From Orthonyx spaldingii (lineage: Eukaryota > Chordata > Aves > Passeriformes > Orthonychidae): DNA of 64,000 nt. Shown one piece after another: positions 14,003 through 24,757 of this stretch. The notes below the pieces were generated by a model that searched no databases, was not told the origin of the DNA, and was given only the letters and a program-made list of their open reading frames with translations. The DNA lies in the NCBI GenBank assembly GCA_013397795.1, contig VZTJ01001645.1, positions 132,572 to 196,571 of the forward strand, given 5' to 3'. The translations under genes and the position numbers were made by a program. Position 1 is the stretch's first letter. Every line of letters begins with the position of its first letter.

Positions 14003-14718
14003 TCACTACAGACCCTTGTAAAAAGTCTCTCTCCAGCACTCTTGTAGCCCCCTTTAGGTACAGGAAGGCTGCTCTAATGTCTCCTTGGAGCCTTCTCATC
14101 TCCAGGCTGAAAAACCCCAGATCTCTCAGCCTGTGCTCAGAGGAGAGAGGCTCCAGCCCTCTGAGATTTTTGTGACCCTCCTTTGGATCTGTTCCAGCAG
14201 ATCCATGTCCTTCTTATGTTGGGGGCCCAGAGCTGGATGCAGCATTCAAGGTGGGGTCTCTCCTTTTGTTGAGGAACAAAAGTGCCTCTCTCGCCCTGCT
14301 GGCCACGCTGCTTTGGATGCAGCCCAGGACATGGTTGGATTTCTGGGCTGCAAGTGCACATTGCTGGGTCATGTCAAGCTTCTCGTTAACCAGCTCCCCC
14401 AAGTCCTTCTCCCCAGGGCTGGTCTTAATCCATTTTCTGCCCAGCCTATTTGTGCTTGGGATTGCCCAAGCCAGGTGGAGGACCTGGAACTTGGTCTTGC
14501 TGTACTCCAGGAAGCTCACACAGGTCCACCTCTTAGGTCCAGGTCCCTCTGGATGGCATTATCCCCTTCCTCCAGTGTGTTGACTGCACCACACAGCTCA
14601 CTGTCATGAGCAAACTTGCTGAGGGTGTGCTTGATCCCACTGTCCACGTCACTGACAAAGGTGTTAAAAGGTTCTAATACTGGCTCCTGAGAAATACCAC
14701 TCATCATTTCTCTCCACA
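14003..14718 (-). mobile_element. Decayed CR1 LINE fragment (reverse transcriptase C-terminal region)
   Basis: The minus strand encodes broken pieces of the CR1 ORF2 product. From 14,700 downward it reads like the region with the catalytic FADD box, but as FAHDSELCG, so the second catalytic Asp is His. It continues with a stretch resembling the family's 'EKDLGxLV...LxMxQQCALAA' segment and then 'YCxQxWAP'. Frames are broken: the pieces fall in separate frames near 14,516-14,719, 14,214-14,519 and 14,137-14,361. The element is truncated at both ends and cannot encode an active enzyme. CR1 is the dominant LINE of birds. Confidence 0.93.
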
Positions 14719-17700
14719 TAATACTTCACTCTCCTGCCCAACCATGTCACCCATACTTTCCCCCTCTCAGGCTCCCTCTCCTCTTCCTAACCCAGCCCTA
14801 GATTTTCCTTTTCACAGGCCTCATTCTCCTTTCTTCTCTGAGATCTCCTCCAAGGCTTGCTTTCACTGGCTTTTCTCACAGATGTTTTTCTCTCTGTCAA
14901 AACTCTAAATCCACCTGCAAACCTCATCTTCCATTTAGTTCACCGAGTCCTTTCCTCACTCATGCTCGGCTCTTTTCAAGCCTTTTGCTGCAGCAAGGCC
15001 AGCCAGGACACTCAGTAACTAGTATTGAGAAGCATCCACTTCATCAGTCTCAAAAGAATAGTGACAACAGTTTCTCAAAGGCTAAATGAATCAGTGTTTC
15101 ACTGAAACTATTTTATCCCTGCCCATTCTTGGACAGCTCATTTAACAAACAAGTGACCATACCAAGGGATTTGCTCTACTGACACCAACAAGGAGCTGTA
15201 GGGCACAACCATCAGAAGAAGGTGGTGTTCTGATGGTAATATCAACTCAGTATAGCATTTTGCAGCTCTTTTTCTTTTGATTTAGAAGCCCCATATGTTC
15301 TAACAGCACTGAATGTTTCATGTGTTTTGTTGGTCTTGTTTCATCTCTAAGTCCTTCCAGCAAAGTGTAAACATTGTGCTTCAACAAACAACACTAAGTG
15401 GGATACTAAAAGTCAATCCAACTTTAACTTACATATTGCCACAGAAATTACAAAGACTCTTGCACAAATTGAGTAAACAGACTCTGAATTTTATTGTAAG
15501 ACAAGGATAACAAGCAAAAAGACACCAGCCAGTATGCCAATTTAAGATATGAAGGACGTTTGGAGGACACGCGATCTATATTCAAAAGAAACTGGATTCA
15601 CAAGTTTAAAAAAAATCTGGTAAAAATAAACCTAATTCAGTGGATTAAACCAGACTACTCTGCTCTACTAACATTCCTAGGTTGTTTTCATTCAACAAAG
15701 AGGTTTAATCCAGTCATGCTCCATGTGTGTAAAAGATACAGGTATTACCTGTTTGAAGTGATGGAACAGATTCTGGTGCCCACAGCACCTAATACTAGCA
15801 ATTACTATTCAAAATCCATGATGATTCCTGGATTTGCATATAACTTGAAATAGGATCGATAACTTCAGACTTACACACTGCAGGGGAAGCATGTTGGACT
15901 GCAAGAAAAGCTTTCTTTTCATGTGACAAGTGTAACAAATTGAGTTTGCCAATCCATGATGTTCCTGTTTTGCATGGAGCTTTGAGATGCCACCTTTACA
16001 GCCAGTCAGGGTCAAGGTGAACCATGCCCGTGTCTCTGAGGATGGAAGTTCAGTCTGTGTGCTGCATTCCCAATAAGGCTAAATACAGTAAACTCCATTT
16101 AAGGCAGTGTGCAGTAAACAGAGCTACCATACCTAAATTCTGACTGCCTAAGGCCAAAATAATACAGCTCAGGAGGTGAGGAGGATTTAGTAACATTGGA
16201 CACATCTCTTCTCCCAAGAAAAGTAACTTAGCACCATCCAGGTTTACCTAGCTTTGGACAGTGCTTTTCTTGAAAATGATTTCTGGTGGCACGCTGATGG
16301 TATCAGTCACAAAAACCATGCTTCAAGGTGAAATTAGTTCCCTTCTGGTCTCTGCTGCTGGAGATTGCATCTTCCCTAAGGCACCATCAAGTTGCTTCTT
16401 GCTCTTCTAATCTCTCCCCAGCCACATGCTCTTCCAGTTTCTCTGAAGCTCTGCTGATTCAGAGTCGCAATGCAGATGGAGGAATACCTCCCTGGGGAGA
16501 AGAGTCGGCTCCCGCTTGGAAACAGAGCTAATTTTCAGATGTCCTTTTTCCCACAAGAAGAAGGAGCATACATTCTGCCCCTTCCTCCTCCCTCACTTCT
16601 GTATAAGAAAATAAGCATTCGTAAATAAGGATAATCAAATTAATCCTTGTTCTGGCTGAAGCTTCTTGTAAAACACAATGAACTGCTGCACTCAGGGAGT
16701 GAGATCAATGGGAGATTTGTATTTCAAGTAATATTATAGATGTTAATTCTCCTAAGTTTTTTCTTTAAGAAAGTTTATATATGCTTGTTTTAAACAAAAC
16801 AACCTTGTCATTTAGGGAAAAAATTAACACCTTTTTGGACTTCCATTTTCAAAAACAGCTTTTTCACGGAAACACACCTGAGTGCCACAGCTGCATAGGG
16901 AGTTTATAGAATTTAGGTGATTCTTCAGGTTTCCTGTCCTTCTACCTCCATTTCTCAGGAAAACTGTTCTGTAAATGAACATCCCGAAGATGCACCCCCG
17001 CACTGAGTCTTGCTTCAAAACTAGGGACTCCTCCCACACAGAATAATTACAGCTGAGGCTTCTTTACTTAACCCAACACAAAACCACAAGTATGAGGAAC
17101 TACAGGTAAGCCAGCACCACTCCTACATCTAACACATCTAACACATCTAACACTACAAGCCATTTTGAAGGTATTGCATAGCTCCAGCCAGCCCCAATCT
17201 ACAGAGGAAATTTTTTTCTCACAGGTTCCAGAGGACTTGCTTTCTGTGCTTGGTGGTTTTCTGTCCTTGGTTTCAGTGCAACTTCGGCACAAGAAATGCT
17301 CCTTCACTAAACAAGGGTTCAGAGGAAAGCACCCAAGCATGTCTAGGGCTTGACCTGACTGATTGAAGAGGCAGCAAACCTTTCCTTCCTCTCTCAAGTC
17401 CTCTGCTGGCTGCTGAGTGTTTGGATGGAAAGGGGTCTCTGGCACAGCTGGCCCACGTTAGCCACAGGGGAGGGCACAGCAGGACACAACCCATGGGGTA
17501 ATGTCAAGCAGCGACATGCCAGGAGGGAAGCATTTGGCAGATGGGGTGAAAAGAGGCAGAAGTCTGAATGAAAGCAGTCATCTTGATCTCAGAGAAACAG
17601 AAGGGCAGGAAATTTAGAAATCCTTGATGTCACAGTCACTTTACAGAATATAAATGTATGGTTAAGAGGAGATACATCTTTAGTCATTAATGAATACGTA

Positions 17701-18599
17701 GGTCACATACATATTTACAAGCACATACTGCCAATTTCCAAAGCAAGATGAATGATCCACCTGCTTTCCACTTTTGCTTGGCCTGGGTTACAAAGGCAGG
17801 AACCATTTTTACATTCCTTCCCTCTGCCAAATTTTAGCTACCATTTCTCTTGATTACCATCAGAACCAGAAAGAGGCTATGAAGCCTCTTAAGAGCCCAT
17901 GCCTGCCCCACATCCTGGCCACGCTTGTTGCTTGGCTCCTCCTCTCCTCCCTCAGGTGAGCAACAAGAAGTTATCATATTTTAAGAACAGCAACTCTTTT
18001 CAAAAAAGAGTACCAACTGCAGTTTCCCAGTCTCAAAAATTAAACCCTCCACTTACTCTCTACATTTTCCCACTGCATAAACCTGGACCACAGCTGTAGT
18101 CAAAGCCAGCCACATAAACACCTCACTGTCCAGCTCCACACTCAGCTCCTCACCAGGGCCAGATTAATTGTCATGTCCCAGTTCTGGTTTTCATCAAGAT
18201 GACTTCCTTATGGGGCTGAAGAAACCTTGAAGTAATTGTCAGTTGTGGTTAAGAAGTAATAGACCAAAGTTATGTTTAATCTGTGACAGTGCCTTTCTTT
18301 CATGCCATGCAGGATACATTAAATTTCTCCACACAAGTATTTCCATGTATTGGCTGTGTGGATATCTTGCAAAGAACCTCTAAAAGCTCTACAGCTTCTC
18401 TGGAAGCAGTGGAAATATCCCAAATAGACCAAGACCCCAGTATCTCACTGGGGTTCAGACATACAGGGAAAAGTATGATGGGGCCAAAATTCAGAGTTTG
18501 AGCTATCACTGAGGTGACTCTTCTGAAGAGTTTTCCATCTCTTTGCATAGCTGGAAACTGACAAATTTCAGTTAGATAGTAAACACATGATAGACTACT
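14719..18599. other. Gene-free stretch, 14.7-18.6 kb
   Basis: No exon or recognisable element was found apart from a small tandem repeat at 17.1 kb. The open frame at 17,068-17,445 on the minus strand has no family motif and contains that repeat, so I regard it as chance. Confidence 0.55.
17125..17153. repeat. Short tandem repeat, 9-bp unit, three copies
   Basis: The unit ACATCTAAC occurs three times in a row without change, followed by AC. It is a minor local duplication. Confidence 0.85.
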
Positions 18600-18643
18600 A
18601 TCATAGAATGGCTTGAGCTGTAAGGGAGCTTTAAAGATCATTT
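18600..18643 (-). mobile_element. CR1 3'-end fragment
   Basis: The plus strand carries the typical reverse complement of a CR1 3' terminus: ATCATAGAATGG, then a diverged 'ttgagttggaagggacctt' segment, then TTAAAGATCAT. Only about 44 bases survive, as expected of a severely 5'-truncated copy. It is directly followed by an AT-rich block. Confidence 0.75.
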
Positions 18644-19360
18644 ATTTTTTATATATATTGATCAAGTTACAAATTAATGATACATTGATATAAAAGTAAT
18701 TTAAAACTCTGAAAATTTGGATTTAATTCTGTAAGGTAAATCACCTCAATGTAAGTAGCAGGTTTTAAACCTGTTGAATATGTACTTTGTACCTACTTTT
18801 AAAAACATAATTGAACTGTTTCAATGAAGAATCGCTGACAAGAAAAGAAAAAACTTTTGTGTAAAACTTGCATTTCACTTTTACTTATTGTCTGTTACTC
18901 TGGAAGATGGAATACAAGGAATGTTTATATACCTACAGTGTATGTGCTCAGATTCCCATTGATAGCATTTTGTTATTTTAGAACATGGCATTTTATTTAT
19001 TTACGGAACTATTAATACTTCGCTTGTGATTTGTTTTGGATGGCATGTGGGCTTTTCTAATTTATAAGAGCAGTAATCTAAAACTCTGTTGAATGTTCTG
19101 AACAGAGAAGAAAAATTGTGAATTTACCCTTAAAATGTGCTGTATTTAAAACTGGTTTATAGTAATGGAACTATAATCTGGAGTTTGAATCTGAAGATTT
19201 TAAAATGCTTAGATAATCCTCTGTACATTGTTTGCAAACACAGGCCCAAAGAACCAAGCAAGTATTTCTGCTTTTTAAACTTCCAGCCTGTTTGTTTGTT
19301 ATTGCTTAGTCCTTCTTTGGAGGCAACTATACTGAAATAAATACAGTAAAATGAAAAAAG
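18644..19360 (+). other. AT-rich, 3'-UTR-like segment with a poly(A) signal
   Basis: About 700 bases are AT-rich and repeat-poor, with many short T-runs and ATTTA-like motifs, ending near a canonical AATAAA at 19,336-19,341. The texture resembles the 3' UTR of a plus-strand gene or an old processed copy of one. I could not match it to a gene, and no coding exon directly precedes it. It may equally be ordinary AT-rich intergenic DNA. Confidence 0.25.
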
Positions 19361-22300
19361 CATTCTGTGAGAAGTTAGGGCTATAGAAATCTATTTTACT
19401 AATTCAGAAAATTCTGGTCCTAGTCATTTTGCCAAGAGCTTTCCCCAGTTTCAGCAATTTTATGTTAAACTTTGGTAGAAAATATACATTGCTGTTTTTG
19501 TTGAGTTTATCACATTATTTTATTTTACTTTCATAATAACTACAGGCATTGCATTTGAATTTCAAATGCAATTTAAACTAGATTTAAATTCTAAGTTTTT
19601 GCCATGTTTGGGGTTTTTTTTCAATTTAAAATCTGACCTTAGTAATTTTACTACTTTTATCTACCACCCCTGAAACTCATACAATGAACTGGCTTGAAAA
19701 AATGACATCCCACCTGGTGTTGCTCAATCCTGGAAAAGCGCTTTTCAATTTCCAAATAGAGCTTTTTTTCTTATTTTTTATTTCATTTAATAAGAATATT
19801 TTCTGACAGTCATAAAGCCTACATTGAAAGGCAAAACCCCTGTTCTGTGAGATGTTTGTTCTGCCTGACTCAGTGACCTGAGAAAAAGAAGACAAAACCC
19901 AGATCTGTTGTAAATGAGGCAAAATATTACTTTGCAGTTTGGAGATCTCAACCACTATTCAAAGTCACTTTCCATGTCCACAAAAATTGGTCAGAAATCC
20001 TGCTTTCTCCCAGTCTGGAAAAAAAATCATGTTCTGGAGCCACGAAAAGGAATTACCCTCTTGCCAGCACTGCCCCAGACATGCTCAGGTTGGCTTTATT
20101 CGCTGTGTGTTTATTCTGTGACAGCCAGACAAATGACATGGTTCTTTTTCTGCATCCACATGCTACCACTGAACACCCCCCTTGAATAAATCCCGCTCCT
20201 TGATGCTGCTGGGACCAATTTTCTTGCACCTCCAATCAACAGATGTCCCTCCAGCTTTGCTTTTCTTTTTTCCTGTCACGGGTTAACGGCACAGCTTCTC
20301 TGAGAGGGTCTTAAGTGGAGCTCAAATAGACAAGTACCAACTCAAGAGGCTCTCTGTTGTTTTGCAGGGTGAGACGTAGTACATTTTGATGTTGTTACCC
20401 TTTGTATTCTTTTTGCACAGGTAAGGATTACTATGTGAGGTTTTCACTATATGAAAACTGTTTGCTTTAGTCTGAATAAACTGAACAGTCGAAAAGAAAA
20501 TAGCTGCAAGATATAGTTTAAAACAAATCTGTTCCCTGACATGAATAGCCAAAAGCAGACAGTCAGATTAAACTGTGATTATTTAATGCATTAAGAATCA
20601 GTGGGATGTGTTGACAGGATTGAGTCTGAGTTGTTGATATATCTTAGTTTGTGTCCTGAATTTCCAAAACATTAGAGCTGCATTAATAGGAAGATATTAC
20701 ACCGCCAGTAATAGCTACCTGACTATGATTTACTGCAGTTTTCTGCCTAATAAACAAGCCTGAACATACTCAGTGACCAAAGCATTGTGAGTGACATCTT
20801 ATTATAAGCTGTTGCAAACTGAATATCAATGCAGAAAAAAAATCCTTTCAGCTGCATATGCAGAGGATAGATCAGCCTTGCAGAATATCTTACTGATGTG
20901 ACTTAAGAGTAGAGGTAAAAATTCCCCTACTCTTTCTTTATTGGAATGATTTCATTTTCCCTTTTTCATCCTTTTCCCATACAGCTGTGTTGTAACAACT
21001 CATCACTCTCCAGAACCACTGGTTTCACTTTTGTACTGGGGCTGGCAACAGCAATCTGTACAAAATACTCGTGAAGAGAGAGGTCTACATACCATGGAGT
21101 AAGAAAATCGTGAGGCTTACATTCACTACTTTGTCATATTTGTGATGCTTCAGATCAAGTTCTAATTTCAGTTTTACCAGATGCTTACCCAAGGGAGCTA
21201 TTTGAATGCAGGACTTCCCTGACACACCAGCATGGCTGTCCAGACTCATGCAGCCAGTCAAGACATTGCTGCTTCCTTCAGAAGATGACTTTAGAAGAGC
21301 TATGAGAAAGAGAAGGTACAAATCCTGCTGCTCAAAGGGTGGTAAGAAGAAGCCAAAGTGACTGTGACCAGCCCAATCCTATACTGTGTCCAGAGCTTCA
21401 CCCCATGTGGAAATTTCTAAGTTCTCCACTCCAAGATTTCCAAAGCCAGGGGACAAGCCCTTACTACTGTGGACCACATGATAGGAACTTAGCAGGCAGA
21501 AAAAGAGAGAACAGTGTCCAGTTGAAACCCTGCTCCTGGGTGTGTTTCCACCATCATTCTCCTTGCTCTCACAGTGAGGCACAACTCCCACTCAGAGCAC
21601 CAGCAGGGGTGGTGCTGGACCTCACTTCGTGCAGCTCTCTCATCTCACCTCCTTTTCCAAAGCCAGATGGTGCTGTGGGTTGGCAAGGAGTACCATCTTG
21701 AAATAGACGCTGAAAGGATTGTGGCTCTTTGCTACAATTCCAAAGAAAGCAAGGTATATTTGAGGAAGGTGTGTATGAGCAAAGGGAGCCTTCCTCTATC
21801 AGATTTCCCTATGTGACTGATGTCAACCACCTTCATGGACACTTGGCCCCTTTGAAACCACTTCTGGTAGGACATCAAAGAGGAGACCAAGAGCTTGAGA
21901 TGTGAGGCTGCATCACTGAACGCACCTTTCTACCGTGTTGTGGGGGTGCTGGTGAATTGGTGACTGAGAGCGACTGCTCAGCCTTCTCCCTCCTCCCTCC
22001 ACAATAGACTCCCACTGTTGGCTGGGTTTTGGGTGGAGAATTACTGCTGCCTTTTCATTTCCTTACAGTCCTCTGTTGATCCTCTTACAAATTACCTCAG
22101 GGCCACACCTTGAAATGGGCAGCAATGGCAGCAGCACAACACATCTGGAGGAACCTCAACAGGTAAAGCAATAGGGGTAGAAGATGGAAGCGCCACAGTT
22201 GCATAGAGGCAGCTTGGCATGGACAAGCAGTGGGTGCTTGGTTGTCCTGCCCAAATAAATGTGTGCCAAATTGCACCCTAAAACACCACAGCTACAATCT

Positions 22301-24439
22301 GCCATGCACAGGGCTGAATTTCTGAGCGCATTATGCCTGCAAAAGTATTTGGAAGTAACAAAAATAAGGCAAAGAATGGGAAAAAAACCCCTTGGGTCCA
22401 CTGTTTAAGCTACACAAACTCTCATTATTCTCCAGTGAAAAATACCCCCATGCAAAGAGTTTCTCTGATGAATGAAATCAAGGACATTCCAAAATGATTC
22501 ATGAGTGTGTAATCTGGCTACAGCTGACAATGACTCTGCCTTGGCAGGCTGGGATGACAGACTGAAAGATGAGCTCCTAATAAAATTAAGCTCAAAAGCA
22601 AAAATAGAGAAAGCACTAATGACTGATAATTCAACAGAGAAAAACAAGATATAAACAGTACACAGGAGTGCTCTGGTGTGCAGTTATGACCTACATGGTG
22701 ATGTAATTAAACAGGTATCTGTAATAAAGCAGATATGAGCAACAGTCTCATGAGTCCACAGAGGTGAGGGTACAACAGCAGGACGTGCAATTACAAGAGA
22801 AGCAAACGTTAGAACACAGCAGGTTTGCAGCAGAGGTGGATTGCACTGTGCGAAGCAGAAAGCATGCCTGGTGAGAGGCAAGGTGTGCACAAAGACCCAT
22901 ATATAAACCCATCCTGCCTGAGTTCAGTGCAGCTGGGCTAGCAGACAAGATCAAGCCATACAGGTAGAAATAGAAACATAGATAGTTTGGATTTTACCAT
23001 AGGTCAAAATAAGATAAAGATGGTGATAAGGCATTTGTAACTGCCCATCTTAAGAGATCTTAAAGAAATTTCTATAACCTCTGAAGTCTGGAGACAAATA
23101 GTTTTCAGCATAGTAAAAGAAAAGTCTAAACATGAACCCTGTCTGTGTGAAGAAGATTGGGGATTAAAACAGTCCCCATAAGCAAAAATGCAATATTAAA
23201 ATGCAGGTACAGTCAATGATAGGATAATGTCAGCATCCAGATCTTTTCTATAATGAATGTGTATTTTGTTTCAGTACTAGAAAGAAAAGGCTTAAAATGA
23301 TTGAACTCAATAAAAAAATCCACAAGCAATGGAATTCATAAAATGAAAACTCACATCAGAGGAAACTGAGAAAAGGCAGACTGGTTAATTTAAAAACTCA
23401 CCGAGTCTTTGCAAAGCCATGTTATCTACAAGTACTGCTTATAATAAGGGCCAGAATAAAGGAGAGATGATGTTTGAGTTCGTTCACCTGAGTTTCTGAC
23501 TAAACGCCAGTACACTTACCAAATTTTATTTAATTTTGCTGTGAGATAAGGATTAGGAGTAGGTAAAGCAGGCTCAAACTTTAAAGAATATAAAGAAAGT
23601 TTATTAACAGACTTAAAAAGGAGAAAAAAAATTAAGAACCAGAACAAAGCCATCAGAACACCTTTGTTCTTCTCACCTCTCCATTTTTTTTCAATGACAA
23701 TACAAAAAAACAACACTTCGACTTTCAGTCAGTTTACTACTTCTAAATTAGTCTTTCTTCAGTTCATTTTAGGGAGAGGAGTTTTCTCGTGCTTTACCAT
23801 GTTGACTTCTTTACAAGAAATACAATTTTTATGGTTTTCAGCTTCATAACTAGCAGTCACCCAGGAGAAAAAGATCTTTGCTTGTTGTGGAAAGTCTCTC
23901 CCACACCAGTAGCTTTTGCACAGCTACTATGGTGGGTTATGACCGTTCATGGGGTATTCTTTTAAGGATGAGTGGTTTTACTACAGCAGCAAAGAAATCC
24001 CCTTCTTCCATGACTGGCAACATAGGTCCTCTTCAACCATTCCCCGGGGCAAGGGATCTGAATTACAGTTTCTTCTCTACCTCTACTTAAAATAAGTAAA
24101 TACTGAAGTAATTACAGCCTGACGAAAAGTTTTACACAGGTGCCTTAGTTTACTGGTTGCATTGACTGCAGTTAGAATGTCACATCCCCCCTTGGACCAT
24201 TTTTTCATATATTACAGGGAATATTTTAGCTTGGTCTCCATCATGGTTTCACAGAAGAATTTTCAGCTTTTACTTTGTAGCACTTCTCATGCTCCTTCCC
24301 TCTAAGCTTCGGCTCTGCTTCTCTCACTGACTTTGACTCTCTATGCTGTGTTTCTGTAGGTGTCCTCACTCTTCCTCTGTCTGTGCAAGAGAGGGTGGGT
24401 GTTTGCAAGTTTTATCTGGGTAATGAAAGAGTTAATTTC
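19361..24439. other. Gene-free stretch, 19.4-24.4 kb
   Basis: No supported exon, RNA gene or datable element was seen. Open frames up to about 120 codons (for example 21,339-21,701 plus) have no conserved motif and no flanking exon pattern. A short perfect palindrome at 19,548 is listed separately. Confidence 0.55.
19548..19572. repeat. Perfect 25-base inverted repeat
   Basis: The arms ATTGCATTTGAA and TTCAAATGCAAT are exact reverse complements, separated by one T. The two ends read ATTGCAT and ATGCAAT, close to but not identical with the POU octamer ATTTGCAT. It could be a dimeric factor site or chance in AT-rich DNA. Confidence 0.85.
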
Positions 24440-24670
24440 TTTCTCGGGCCTCTGCGACAGTCTCATGATCTTTTGCCAAGTTATTTAAAAAGTTTGAGCC
24501 GGGTTGCAGAAGTAGTCAGTCAAGAGTCTCATTAGCCTCGCTCTGCGAAGCTGACCCGGCCCGGAGGGAGCCAGCCTGGCTCCTGCCTGGCTCGGAGCAG
24601 GGGCCCGGCTCTGCCCGCTGTAGTTAAAATGTTTTGCCCAGCTGCATCAGAGTCGGAAAGCTCAGACTGG
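24440..24670 (+). promoter_or_regulatory. Weak GC-rich promoter-like segment
   Basis: This stands out as a GC-rich patch with roughly ten CpGs in about 230 bases in an otherwise CpG-poor region. A TATA-like TATTTAAA at 24,482-24,489 is followed about 36 bases later by an initiator-like TCAGTCA (A at 24,518). No downstream coding exon was recognised. It may start a non-coding transcript, be an enhancer, or be a local GC fluctuation. The direction is inferred only from the TATA/initiator order. Confidence 0.3.
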
Positions 24671-24723
24671 GTCCTCCCCTATGCTCAGCTGCACTGCTGC
24701 AAACTTCTTTCCAAACACACCCT

Positions 24724-24757
24724 CCTCCCCTCCCCCCTCTGAGGTGGGGAGGGGAGG
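24724..24757. repeat. Perfect 12-bp-stem inverted repeat
   Basis: CCTCCCCTCCCC at 24,724-24,735 is the exact reverse complement of GGGGAGGGGAGG at 24,746-24,757, with a 10-base loop. The arms are pure pyrimidine and pure purine, so besides a hairpin the G-rich strand could form other non-B structures. It lies just downstream of the GC-rich promoter-like segment. Confidence 0.9.
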
